Translations under genes and position numbers: made by a program | Assembly: GCA_033807775.1 (NCBI GenBank) | Contig: CM066317.1 | Coordinates: 34,785,870 to 34,849,869 of the forward strand | Source of the DNA: Saussurea involucrata | Lineage: Eukaryota > Streptophyta > Magnoliopsida > Asterales > Asteraceae | Direction of reading: 5' to 3' | Length of the DNA: 64,000 bases | Part shown: positions 22,048 to 33,180 of the stretch, one piece after another | Numbering within the stretch: the stretch's first letter is position 1 | Layout: every line of letters begins with the position of its first letter | Notes under the pieces: generated by a model | Databases searched by the model: none | The model's input: the letters and a program-made list of their open reading frames with translations, nothing else | What the model was told of the DNA's origin: nothing

Positions 22048-22059
22048 TGGTATCAGAGC
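22048..22059 (+). other. Primer binding site of Copia-2 (tRNA-Met initiator)
   Basis: TGGTATCAGAGC two bases after the 5' LTR, as in Copia-1. Confidence 0.92.
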
Positions 22060-22994
22060 AGAAAGACGATCGATTCAAAGGTAAATTCATCCATTCTGGT
22101 CATTCATACTCTAGTCGACTGTTTCATTGTTAAAGGTTTTTTTTGCTTTGATTCAAGTGTTAAAACTTGAAATTAAGGCTTGGAAAATTATCTTTATTGT
22201 GTTTAATTTCAAGAGTCATATCAAAGTTTCATAGAGTTTAATCAAGTTTAGGTTAATCAATTTTGAGATTTTTGGTTTCTGGGTTTTCAACACTCTGTGA
22301 TTTACAAAATCTCAATTTTTGCTTCAAAAGTGGTTGATTAATCAATTTGGTCAGTTGGTTTTGCTTTCCCTACTTGCTTGTTTTGTTTCTAATGTGTTTG
22401 CAGAAGTTCTCCAAGTCAAAAAGTGTGATTTCGATCTCCTGGTAAGTTTTTCTCTTTATCAGACTTTGAATACAGGACTCGGGTACTTGAGTTCCGGTTC
22501 CTGTTTACATACCGGATCCAGAAACTTACCGGATCTTATTCCGGTTCCGATTTCATACCGGGTTCCTAATACCGGATCTTATTCCGGTCCCGAGTTCACC
22601 TAGTTTCGTTTCCTACAATTCCGGTATCCAATCCGGATCCGGTCCCGAGTTATAGCACTCCGATTTTGACTCCGGATCCCATCCATTCCAGATCCACTTG
22701 TTTTCGGTTCCGGATCCTCAAGTTCCGGATTCCACAATCCGGATCTCCACTCCGGATCTACTATTATGGATCCTACATTCCGGATAATCTCTGCATACAT
22801 ATTTTTTTTAATCAGCTTATGTTTGGTTCTATTGTTGTGTTCCTTTCAGTTTATTCCTGATCTTTTATAAGAATTGCGTTAAGTTACCGCTCCCTTGGGA
22901 TTTCGCGTTAGTTTTGCGTTAGTCTGTGCGTTAGATCACTCTTCTACCTTTGAATCATCATACTCGTCTTACGATCACATACAACTGCTCAACA
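22060..22994 (+). other. Untranslated leader of Copia-2 with splice-like sites
   Basis: No supported gene. Possible donors are AAG/GTAAAT at 22081 and CTG/GTAAGT at 22441, and a possible acceptor is GTTTGCAG at about 22403. The stretch 22490-22785 is a CCGG-rich array. Splicing of this leader is a guess from motif quality only. Confidence 0.4.
22490..22785 (+). repeat. CCGG-rich array in the gag leader of Copia-2
   Basis: About 16 occurrences of TTCCGG, ACCGGATC or TCCGGATC in 300 bp, with irregular spacing. The same motif type recurs in the leader of the post-pol ORF (41138-41470 and 44618-44950). Confidence 0.8.
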
Positions 22995-25900
22995 ATGAAT
23001 GCTCAAGACACGTTAGCTATTGGATCTGAACTAAAACCTCCGATCCTATACCGAGGGGAGTACAATGTCTGGAAAGACCGATTCATGTGCTTCATCGAGA
23101 CCAAGCCTCTCTATGAAGAGATTCTACGATCGCTGACCGAAGGACCGATTGCTCCACCCATGATGGAGATTCAGGCACAAGAAGGCGGACCTCTAGCCCA
23201 AAGGATGGTCAAACCTTATGACAAGCTGTATGTCAAGGAAAAGAGGAAAGTCGATGGAGATAAGCTGGCGAAGACTTATCTTGTCTATAGTCTTCCGAAC
23301 AACATCTACTGCAGCATCGACAGTCACAAGGACACAACGAAAGGTATGTGGGACCAGCTCGCAAAGATCATGCAAGGCAGTCGTGAGGGAAATCAGTTGA
23401 AGATAACCAACTGCCTCACTCGATATGAAGCATTTAAAGCCAAACGAGGGGAATCACTCACCGAGACCTACGAACGTTTCTACACACTCCTCAACGACCT
23501 GCACAAGAACAACATCTTCAAGACGAACCTCGAGTGCAACATCAAGTTCCTCAACAACCTTCAATATGAATGGAAGTGATTTGTACTCCACGTTCGTCAC
23601 AACCGCCTTTAGAAAGTGTTCCGCTGCACGAGCTCTACGAGATGTTGCTACAAGACGAAGACGATGTTCGTTAACTGATGGGAGATCAGAAGTCTGGTGA
23701 AAAGATGAAAGAAGACCCTCTTGCTCTCATGTCTCACAAGAAAGACAAGCAAGCCCAATGCAATTCGTATAGAGGGGAAGCGCACAGTGAGTCTGAACGT
23801 GAAGATGAAGAACCGGAGAGTGATTATGATCCAAATCTCGACAGTATAAAGAAAGTCGTTGCCTTACTATCCCGGGAGTACGCTAGAAAGAAGTTTTTCA
23901 AGAAACCATCCAACAACTAGCGTTACACCACCAATACAAAGCGCGGGATTACAGAGATAAGTACGAAGGCAAGCGCAAGTCTGATGAAGGAAAGAAATCT
24001 GAAGGAAAGTCTGATGATCGAGCTGATGATGAACCGGTGAAATGTTACAACTGTGGAAAGCGAGGTCACTTCGCCAAAGATTGCCGGAAACCTGTAGTAC
24101 GCAATGCTGAGTACTACAAGAACAAAATGTTGTTGTCAAGGCAGAAGGAAGCAGGTAAAGCTCTGTTGGCGGAAGATGATCACTGGCTCGTACTGACTGA
24201 AGATGAAGACGACGACGAGGAAGATCACATGTGCTATACTGGCCTCAACCCGGAAGAATTTGAATCTGAAGATGACTCTTCCGGAAAGAAGAAGGACAAA
24301 AGTGATTGCCAGGTATGTGGTTCTTCCAATGCTGACCTTATTAATCAGATGCAAGTAATGGTGCGTACATTAGACTCTTTTAAACTTAAGGTCAAAACCA
24401 AATATGCCCAAATCTCTAAGCTAGAAGTCGATGCTAAAAATAAGTATGATACTATAGGCAAGCTAGCTATTGAAAAAGCTGAGGACAAATGTGTGATAGA
24501 GAATTATCAAACTGAGTGCTCAGTCATTTCAAAATGAACTGAATCCCTAGAGACTCAAATATCTGAATTCACACAAAAGATAGAAAAGTCTCAAGAGGAG
24601 TATTCTAAGAGTGTTGTTATTCAAGAGAAAGTTCAAAAAGAAAATGAGTTGTTGACCACTAAGCTAAAGGATCTTGAATCCAAACTTTACAAACTTGGTC
24701 AATCGGAACAAACCATCCACTTGAACAAACTGAAGGAATTTAAGTATTACAACTCCCAATAGGGACTCGGATATGATAATCCGTGTTACCTAAAGAAAAT
24801 CTTATCTAAGGTTCCCACCCTTTATGAATTCAATTTCATGGGCCTAGATAAGAAATATCCTGAGTATAAGATCAAGTGGACTAAGCTGTCTCCGGAGGAT
24901 GAGGAGAAAGAGAATCTTAAACGAAAAACAGGTATTCCTCTACCAAAAATAGAGGCAAAACCTAAAACTGGTAACGCTAATTCTGATGAGAACACTAAAT
25001 CGGAAGATGAGCCGCCTAGGAAGAATATAAATGTACAAGTTCCTTTCGTGTACGAAACGCTAAATGCGTCGTATTTAAAAAGTAAAACCCATTACCTCTC
25101 CAACAATTACTTCGACATCTGTTCGCTTGCTAAAACTGTGGAAACTCCGGTTCCCGTTACGGCAACGCCAGATGTAGAATCTAACGACAAATCAGAGTTC
25201 AAACGTTATGTCCCACCTCTGGTTTTGGAAAACATCATTTTTAAACTCGAAGAATCAATTGTGAGGGATAAGATCATTTATGAAACCGAAACAACTGTAC
25301 TTTTATCCACTATCAATAAGCCCAAACAGAACAAAACCGAGTCATTATCCGAATCAGAAAGAGCGAGTTATAGAACCGAGATTGCAAAGTTGACTTCTCA
25401 ACTGTCCACCTTGGCGGCAGAAGCTTTAACGAGTAAAATGGCCAAGGAAAGTCCAGGGGATACTCCAATGAAGCATGTCACTCCTGAAACCATCTCGGTT
25501 GACTCTTCACCTATTTGTTCAGATAGTTCCTCGTGTAAAGCTTTTCTAGGAGTGTCTAATGACACAAATGATAAGAATTTGAGCTTCAAAGATAAAGGTA
25601 AGGCGATTCAACCCGATTTTGTACAAAAGAATCTTTTTCCAGTCTTTGATAATCCCTTTGCGGATAACTACTTGTTCGACTCGGATGGCAAAACCCCACT
25701 TGACTCTGCACGACGGTTTTCTGAGTTTATGAATTCCTCGACTTTCATGATGATGATATTTCTAAGATTGATTTTGCTCTGAAGCTTGCTAGTCACACTC
25801 AATTTTTAGAAAAAAATGCCCACACCGGTTAATTTTGAAAAAGGTGAGTGTTCCAATTCTAAAACCGTTTCTGAGACCATTTCAAAATCTAAATCTAAAA

Positions 25901-26409
25901 CTAAATGTTGGTCCAAGAAACGAGCTAAAAGCGGTAAGAGTTCTAAAAGACAACCATATTACTCAAGCTCCTCTGACAATAACTCTAATGTAATTTCAGA
26001 TAGAACGGGTCGAGGGAAAGCAGTCCGGAAAGAGTGGGTAGAGAAGAAGACTCAGTCACGACCAGAGAAGACCAAATCATCTAATTCTTTTTCGCATATT
26101 AGGAAAAACAATAACAATCATGGTTTTGTTTTGAATAACTCTGTTGAACATGGTTTTGATTTTCCAGTTAAACTTGGTACTGTTCAGCAATTGATTGAAA
26201 TTTCGCGTGATTGTGTTTGTTGTTCTTTGTGTGGATTGAATGATTTTATTGTGTCTAAACATGCATCTGATTGGTTTGGTACATATCATGTGTTTAACTC
26301 TAATGCTTCTCGTAAATCTTCTCGAAAAAGACCTAGATCTAAACGGGTCTCAAGCAAAGGTGTTGCACCTAACACTCAAGGACCCATTTACAGATGGGTA
26401 CTTAAATAA
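22995..26409 (+). pseudogene. gag of Copia-2, broken
   Basis: The start ATG at 22995 follows AACA and opens MNAQDTLAIGSELKPP, then YNVWKDRF, a copia gag N-terminus. The first frame ends at TGA 23577-23579 (EWK-stop, where CGA to TGA is plausible), with frame changes after it. Later pieces at 23678-23920, 24000-24537, 24838-25782 and 25816-26409 show an acidic linker, a CCHC knuckle CYNCGKRGHFAKDC (24043-24084), a long coiled coil (24340-24760) and a basic Ser-rich tail. The tail ends YRWVLK-stop at 26409. The same WVPK/WVLK-stop end is seen in Copia-1. Length and coiled coil fit a Sirevirus gag. Confidence 0.85.
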
Positions 26410-26423
26410 CCCTAATTTTTGTT

Positions 26424-27294
26424 TTGCAGCCCGGTCATGTGTGGTTTTTAGATTCCGGATGCTCCAAACACATGACTGGTAAACGGGAGCTGATCACCAA
26501 CTTCAAGGAAAAGTACTGTGGTGACGTCAGATTTGGGAATGATAACGTGGCCCCGATCATGGGCTATGGCGACCTGGTTCAGGACAACCTCACCATCAAG
26601 CGTGTGTCCTACATCGAAGGCCTTGGTCACAACCCCTTCAGCATCGGCCAGTTCTGCGACAAGAATCTTGAAGTCAACTTCAAGGCAAAGCGGTGCAGTA
26701 TTCGTAACGACGATGGAACGAAGATTCTTGTCGGAACTCGAAGGACGAACCTCTACACCATCAATCTTGCCTCTGTGAAGACCGATAAAGTCGTGTGCCT
26801 CCTATCAAAGGCCACAACTCAACAAAACTGGTTGTGGCATCGACGGCTTTCACATCTGAACTTCAAGAATATCAACAAGTTGGTGCTCGTGGGACTCGTC
26901 AAGGGTATGCATGAACTACGATTTGTGAAGGAACATCTCTGCCCCGCATGCGAGATGGGAAAAATGAAGAAGGTGTCTCATAAACCGAAGGCGGCTCCTA
27001 GCACGTCCAGACCTTTGCAGCTGATTCATATGGATCTCTGCGGCCCTATGCGCGTCCAAAGCATAAGTCATAAGAAGTACGTATTGGTGATGGTAGACGA
27101 CTACTCATGATACACCTGGGTCAAATTCCTCCATTCAAAGGACGAGACTCCACGGGTCATAGTCAATCACCTGAAAGGGGTCCAGAACAACTTACAGCTG
27201 ACTGTCATCTAGATTTGCACAGATAACGGAACCGAGTTCAAGAACCGCATTATAGGTGACTATCTCACATCAGCTGGGATTTCACACAACTTCT
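26424..27294 (+). pseudogene. Protease and N-terminal integrase of Copia-2
   Basis: After a CTAAT-T-rich-CAG motif the frame opens with VWFLDSGCSKHMTG (protease active site). GAG-pre-integrase follows with HRRLSH and CPACEMGK (zinc H-H-C-C), then MDLCGP (first Asp of the integrase core). A TGA at about 27108 (DDYS-stop-YTW) and a TAG near 27211 interrupt it. The second Asp is visible in TDNGTEFKN (27219-27245). At 27294 the Athila element begins, in the codon run before SASRTPQQNG, which resumes at 37561. Confidence 0.9.
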
Positions 27295-28563
27295 TGATAA
27301 CGCCACTTTTTGGCGTTATTTTCGGTCCTCAAACCAATGAGATTGGCTTGTGTTCTAGCAAAAAGGCGGAACTTTATGGTTTATCAAGTGAAATGTGCAG
27401 GTAATCTAAAAGGAGGCAATCATCGAGAAAAGAGGCGGAAAAGAGCCAAAAGAGAGTCCAAAACGAAGCCAACGGAAGCCCAAGACCCGTGCCCGAACCT
27501 GTGCCCAGATCCACGAAACAAACCTGACCCGGACACTTCAGGAAAGCGCGCGGTTTGTTGTGCGGTTTGTAAGCCACGGGACAAACCACGTACGTCCCTG
27601 CTCGTTTTCTATACTAGGCGATTTTCCAGAATTAGGTTATCACTTCTCGACGTGCGACAGTAGGCTGCTTGGGGGCGATTTTCAGAGACATTTTTCGTAC
27701 TTTGGAGCCACGATAGAGGATCGATTGAGGAGGAGTTCACGACGAGAATCGGATTAGAGTCGAGAGAAGGGAGTTCGCCATTACATTCATCACGTTCACG
27801 ATCATTATGTTTGCACATACTATTTCTCTTCCTTTTCTTGTGTTTTTGTCCACCCCCAACATGAACTAATCTTTAGATGTTGGGGGTTGGTTTGAATTTG
27901 GTTTAAGCTTATGAACAGATGATTTGAGACTTTTATCAGTTTTTTCTTTTTAATGAAGCATGTGGTTTGAGTTTTAATGCTTTTGTGATTTTGGCCAACT
28001 TTCAATTGTTTTGTTTGTTTTCAGTTAAGTTTGAGAGAATTAATTGTTAACTAGATTTATAATTTGCATGTCTAAGGTGAGAAATTGGATAGAGATATAC
28101 CAAGTAAGCCTTAGTTCCGTTGAAATCTTGAGTTTAATGTGTTTTGAATTCCATAGGTTGAGATCGAGAGATAAAACTTGTGCTTTCAAAATAAAACCCG
28201 TTGTTGCTTGAGAAAGAACAACTGTGATTTTAGAGATTGGGTATTCATTAAAAGGATTAGCTGGAAATTGTGTTGAGTCAAGTGTTTGTATGTGAAAACC
28301 TTAGGATTTCCAACCCTCAACTGTTTTCTCTATCCAAAGTTTCCTCAAGTTGTCTACTATCTCGTGTTTGAATTAATTACTTGCAATTAATTAGTTTGAT
28401 ACCAACAACTCAAAATTGCGATCGTTCAGTTAATAGATCTTATAGTCATTGTGATACTTAGTTCCTAGTTCCCTGTGTTCGATACTCGTACTTTCAGTAC
28501 TATTACTTGATTTCGACACCGTACACTTGCGGTAAGATTTAGGGGGTGTAAACCCGCCTATCA
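27295..28563 (+). repeat. 5' LTR of the Athila-like element
   Basis: 1269 bp, TGATAACG to CCTATCA. It opens with a perfect hairpin AACGCCA-CTTTT-TGGCGTT. A near-identical copy starts at 33181. Confidence 0.92.
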
Positions 28564-28568
28564 AGTTT

Positions 28569-28587
28569 TTGGTGCCGTTGCCGGGGA
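28569..28587 (+). other. Primer binding site of the Athila-like element
   Basis: TTGGTGCCGTTGCCGGGGA, five bases after the LTR. It resembles the Athila primer site TGGCGCCGTTGCCGGGG, generally assigned to tRNA-Asp. Confidence 0.8.
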
Positions 28588-28718
28588 ACTAGTTGCAACT
28601 GATAGCACTACCAGCTATAAGCGCTATTACATTGAACATTTTTATTTGTGTTATTTTGTTTTCATCACTTTCAGTTTTTGGATTGCTAATTTTGTTTACT
28701 TTCCGTTTCAGGTATTAA

Positions 28719-29810
28719 TTGGTTTATGCCAAGGAAAACCGAGGGAAGGGAATCGAGTCGATCGATCCAGAGATCGAAAGAACCGCCGGTAAATTACGAA
28801 AAGAATCTAAAGCTAAAAGAAATCTGAAGATCGAGATGGGCGACGAAGCTCCTCCTGAGAGACGCCCTATGCGGTCGTTTGCCAATCCGAATGTGGCAGC
28901 CGCACGCATAGGCATCCAACCGCCCACTACTGGGGCGAACTCTTTTGAGCTCAAACCGAGTACCATCGTGATGGTACAACAAAATCAGTTTGGAGGAGCA
29001 CCGACAGAAGATCCTCATGCACATCTCCGTGCATTTGAGAGGATTTGCAACACGTTTAAGATCAATGGGATGGCAGAGGATGCAATTAAGCTGAGGCTGT
29101 TCAGCTTTTCACTCAAAGGCAGAGCCAAAACTTGGATAGAAAGTATCCAACCGGACTCGATCACCACCTGGGCACAACTGAAAGCGGCCTTCCTCCAGAA
29201 ATTCTTCCCACCAAGCAGAATCGCCCAACTTATGGCTGAAATCACCCATTTTGCTCAATGGGATCAAGAGACATTGTATGAAGCGTGGGAGAGGTACAAA
29301 GATATGATCAAGAAGTGCCCTCATCATGGGTTGCAAGGTTGGGTCATTATCCAAACGTTCTTCAGTGGACTTCACCCGCAGTTCAAAAACGACATTACAG
29401 CTGCAGCGGGTGGAGCCCTAATGGATAAGTCTTATGAGGAGGCATGCGAGTTGATCGATAATCTGGCTGAACATAGTTTTTCTACTCCAAGATCAGCAGT
29501 TAGAAAAGTTGCGAGTGTTCAAGAATCGGATGAGCTGAAGGTAAGAAAAGCTCAATTAGCGGCTATCACGAACCATTTGAAAGGTGGCAATCCAGAAGTG
29601 TTCCCCGCTTCACAAGAACCTGAACAAGTTCAGTTTCTACAAATTCGGAACAACCAACCGAGGAATGACCCTTTATCGAACACATATAATGAAGGGTGGA
29701 AGAAACACCCTAACTTTTCATGGGGTCAACCTGGCCAACAATGTAATCATTCCAACTTTTCTAATCCTCCAAATTCTAACAATGTTTACCGTCCTCCAGG
29801 TTACAATTAA
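28719..29810 (+). CDS. Gag of the Athila-like element (Retrotrans_gag domain)
   Basis: This open frame of about 363 codons has the gypsy capsid pattern. Residues about 90-230 include DPHAHLRAFERIC, LRLFSFSLKGRAKTW, the FLQKFFPP block and FFSGLHPQFKNDITAAAGG, followed by YEEACELIDNLAEHS, wording typical of Athila. The frame opens with TTG. An ATG at 28726 is in another frame (MPRKTEGRESS, closed after about 33 codons), so the true N-terminus was probably joined through a small indel. A basic N-terminal segment and a Gln/Asn-rich C-terminus flank the domain. The frame ends before a leucine-zipper-like segment at 29862-30080 that probably belonged to the same protein. Confidence 0.8.
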   Translation: MVYAKENRGKGIESIDPEIERTAGKLRKESKAKRNLKIEMGDEAPPERRPMRSFANPNVAAARIGIQPPTTGANSFELKPSTIVMVQQNQFGGAPTEDPHAHLRAFERICNTFKINGMAEDAIKLRLFSFSLKGRAKTWIESIQPDSITTWAQLKAAFLQKFFPPSRIAQLMAEITHFAQWDQETLYEAWERYKDMIKKCPHHGLQGWVIIQTFFSGLHPQFKNDITAAAGGALMDKSYEEACELIDNLAEHSFSTPRSAVRKVASVQESDELKVRKAQLAAITNHLKGGNPEVFPASQEPEQVQFLQIRNNQPRNDPLSNTYNEGWKKHPNFSWGQPGQQCNHSNFSNPPNSNNVYRPPGYN

Positions 29811-29861
29811 CGAAAATTTGATGAAGGAAAATCCGGGGAGAAGAAACCGGGGTTAGAGGAT

Positions 29862-30580
29862 ATGATGATGAATTTCATGACCAAGATGGATAGCACAGTT
29901 GAAGGATTGGCAAGCACGGTGAGTACAGTAAAAGTAGCAACTGATCAGAACACCGCCTCCATCAAACTCCTTGAGAGGCAAGTGGGGAAAATTTCTGAAG
30001 CCCTACAGACCCGAGCTCCCGAGACATTCCCTAGTCAGACTGAAAGGAAACCAAGAGAAGAACGCAATGCCATCATCTGAGGAGTGGTGCAGAATTGATA
30101 AAAGACTTGACTAATGAGCTAGTTATCGAAGTAGAGACAGAGATGGTCAAGGAGGCGAATGTTGGGCTGAAGAATGATTTTTCTAATGATATGGTTGATC
30201 AAGGGAAACCGAAGGAAAAGAAGGTGACACCTCCATCAAAGCCGGTAGTCAACCCGTATGTGCCACCGCTACCGTTTCCGAATCGAGTAAAGGCACATAA
30301 GGATGTGGAACAGTTCAAGAAATTTATTGACATCTTCAAGAAGCTGCACATCAACATTCAATTTGCAGAAGCACTTGCCCAAATGCCAACATACCTCAAG
30401 TTTATGAACGACATCTTATCCAAGAAGAGGGCAATCGAACACCAGTCTACCATTGCACTTACTGAAGAGTGCAGTGCGATCATTCAGAACAAGCTTCCCC
30501 CGAAGCTTCAAGATCCAGGGAGTTTTTATATACCTATACAAATTGGGGATCTTTGTTTTGATAGGGTGTTATGTGATTAA
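29862..30580 (+). pseudogene. Gag-protease linker of the Athila-like element
   Basis: 29862-30080 encodes a short coiled-coil segment (TVSTVKVATDQNTASIKLLE). A stop and frame change follow. 30095-30580 encodes the usual Athila linker with PPLPFPNRVKA, FKKLHINIQFAEALAQMPTY and SAIIQNKLPPKLQDPGSF. It closes at LCD-stop, exactly where the protease catalytic Asp-Leu/Ser-Gly should be. Confidence 0.75.
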
Positions 30581-30597
30581 GAGCAAGTATTAATTTA

Positions 30598-30954
30598 ATG
30601 CCTCTATCTGTTTTCAGGAAACTCGGACTTGGGGAAGTGCAGCCAACGAATGTTACTCTCCAACTCGCTGATAGATCGATCAAATATCCATATGGAGTAA
30701 TAGAAGACGTGCTGATTAAAGTCGATAAGTTCTACTTTCCGGTGGACTTCGTGGTGCTGGATATTGATGAAGATATGGACGTCCCGCTAATATTTGGAAG
30801 AGCCTTTCTGGCCACGAGCAAAGCACTTATAGACATGGAAGAAGGCGAGATGACGTTGAGGGTTGGCGGCGAAAAGGTAATGTTCAAGATGTTCGAGAGT
30901 GGAAGAGATCAGAGTGAGGAGGAACCGGGTAACCACGGAAAGCTGAAGGAGTGA
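30598..30954 (+). pseudogene. Retropepsin-like protease remnant of the Athila-like element
   Basis: It resumes at MPLSVFRKLGLGE and includes LQLADRSIKYPYG, DVLIKVDKFYFPVDFVVLD and PLIFGRAFLAT, the second half of an Athila aspartic protease. The first half ends in a stop at the active-site Asp (30578-30580), and the loop between the two halves is replaced by EQVLI-stop. The protease is therefore inactive. Nothing resembling reverse transcriptase or integrase follows. Confidence 0.8.
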
Positions 30955-33180
30955 TCAGAAGGAAGGTCGTGCCACGACTTTAACTACGGTGCTAGGTGGG
31001 AGGCAACCCACCAAGGTTTTATCTCTTTTGTTTTTAGTTACGTTTTCGAGTGTGGTTTTTGAGTGATTTTATTTACAAAAAAAGGGATGAACAGAGACTT
31101 ACGCGGGTTTGGGCGCGGTTTTAGGCCGCAACCCAAACCGCGCAAGCCTCTGGAGGTTTTGCGAAACAGGGAGCTACGCGGGATTCCTCGCGGCCTTCAA
31201 ACCGCGCGCTAAACCGCGCGGGTCCCCTAATGCTTCTAGGTTGTTTCTTGTGCAGTGTTTGCCCCTTTCGTGCTTTGTGTCGTTCCGTTTCTTTGCTTTC
31301 TTTCCCCCTTTGCTTTCATTATTTGTTTTTTTTTGCGTTTTTTCTCCTTCCTTTCCGGTTTCTCCAAACTACTCTCTCAACAGTTCAAGATACTCACCTC
31401 CTTCCGGTCAGACAGGTATGTTCTAACTCTGTATATAACGAGTGGTGTATGATGCTTTGTTTCCTTTTTAGCTAAACGAGATGCAACAAACCTAAGTTTC
31501 ACTTAGGTTTGGGGTGCCTCACTTTTCAACATCTACACACTCACATGTACCCCTGTGCAAACCTCGGTTTCACCGAGGTTTGGGGTTGGCTTTAGTTGAC
31601 AAACCTAGGCCACGGCCTAGGTTTGGGGTGGCCATATTTGAAAAACTCTGGGCTCACTCTTTGATGAATTGTGTTAATGCTTTGCCTTTCCTGCTTGATG
31701 ACTGTAATAACTACACAATGATTGGTGTCGCATCGCCTACACCGATACTTACACATTGGGGAAATGTGTGGGTAAGGTTTGGGGTTGCCCAATCGGGCCC
31801 ACGTTTATGTACGTAGATTTCCTGCACATCTGAATGGTTAGATCATAGTAGCTAAATTTTTTGTTTTGAATGATTGAGACCGACCATTGTGGGAAGAATC
31901 TTGTGATAGTAACGTGACAATTAAGGAAGGACCGGGAAAAGGCATGACTAGGGATATTAGTGGAGACCACCCAATAGCGAGATTTAAGCCTAAATAACGT
32001 TCTTCACTTCGAGGGATTTAAATACTTAAGTCATATACACTTTTTCGAATTCCTTGTCATGATTATAGAGCGATCTCGCTATAATATTGCATTGAGTAGC
32101 AAAGACAACCATCAGGATATTGGGTAAGGGTGTAGTATACCATATCATGTGGACCTTAAGAGATGATTCCAGGCATTGTGTGCATTTTAACCTATTTTTT
32201 ATCTATCGTTCCTTTTACCCATTATGTGTGTAACCAAAACCCCTTTGTATCCAAACACTCACCACCTTGTTCATTTCAAACCCACCATTAAACCCTAGCC
32301 AAAAACCTTAGCCAACCCTTATCCAAAAGTGTGTCAATCATAGGCGGTAATGAACAGCAGAAGATAGAGCAGAAAAGAAATAGTACATGCCAGTCACGAG
32401 AATAAGTTGGGTGCATTCTAACCCAAGAGATAGAAAAGAGGGCCAATGCAGGCCCAATCAAATAAAGAGAGCCAATGATGCTCCCAAAAAAATAGTTAGA
32501 TAGTATTTATAGCAGCTAAATAAGAGAGTCAAAGCACTCCAGTAGTGACAAAGAGGGCCAACGGATAGAATGTGAAGCAAGAAAGTCCAGACTTGCTAAA
32601 GATTGACACACCGAGGATTTTTTATCCGCTTACCTTTCATTCTTAGCCATGACCTTAGCCCTGTTACAACCCTTGTAAAGACCTGGATGATCTTCTGGAA
32701 AATGTGATCAGGATATACGACCACCTTTACCAATATTCCATGTCTTGCTACTTGATTCCCTTCTGAGATCGACTTTTTGGACATTTGTGTGTCTTTCATG
32801 AGAGTTGTCATGTAATTATCGAGTATTATTGTACATAAATTCCTTATACATGACAACATGTGCGACAGCCTAGGTTCGAGTGAAATGAGAGTATCCCATG
32901 AGGTAGGGTCGAGGCGAAATGTTTCCCCTAGTATGTTTGGACCTAGTACAACCTTAATGTAATCGGAGCAGTCACGAGTTCAACTCACAATGGAAGGCCA
33001 TAGATCAAACAGAATAAGGATGAGGCGAGAGTGAGATAGGCATTCACGGGTATGGGAAATCACCAGTGCATTACGTGGTACCGATTGGGAGTTGTGCAAT
33101 TATTATTTCACTGATATATGATTTTATTCTATTTTATCGCTAATTTGCTTGAGGACAAGCAACGCTCGGTTTGGGGTTGT
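30955..33180 (+). other. 3' non-coding region of the Athila-like element
   Basis: It begins with the conserved GGTGGGAGGCAACCCACC block seen in Athila 3' regions. 31090-31240 is rich in GCGCGGTTT and AAACCGCGC words that could form stems. 31488-31624 holds three related hairpins. 31830-33170 shows no coding signal. A T/G-rich tract (GGTTTGGGGTTGT) next to the 3' LTR is probably the plus-strand primer. Confidence 0.7.
31488..31624 (+). repeat. Three related hairpins with compensatory base changes
   Basis: Hairpins at 31488-31510, 31559-31581 and 31601-31624 all start AAACCT and end AGGTTT followed by GGGGT. The variable inner stems are AAGT/ACTT, CGGT/ACCG and AGGCC/GGCCT, each fully paired, with tiny loops (TTC, TTC, AC). 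Confidence 0.8.

Noticed and set aside
31109..31475. Hydrophobic Phe/Leu-rich frames that could suggest a membrane or env protein
   Set aside because: T-rich composition in the Athila 3' region; three overlapping frames look alike and none has a good start or domain.
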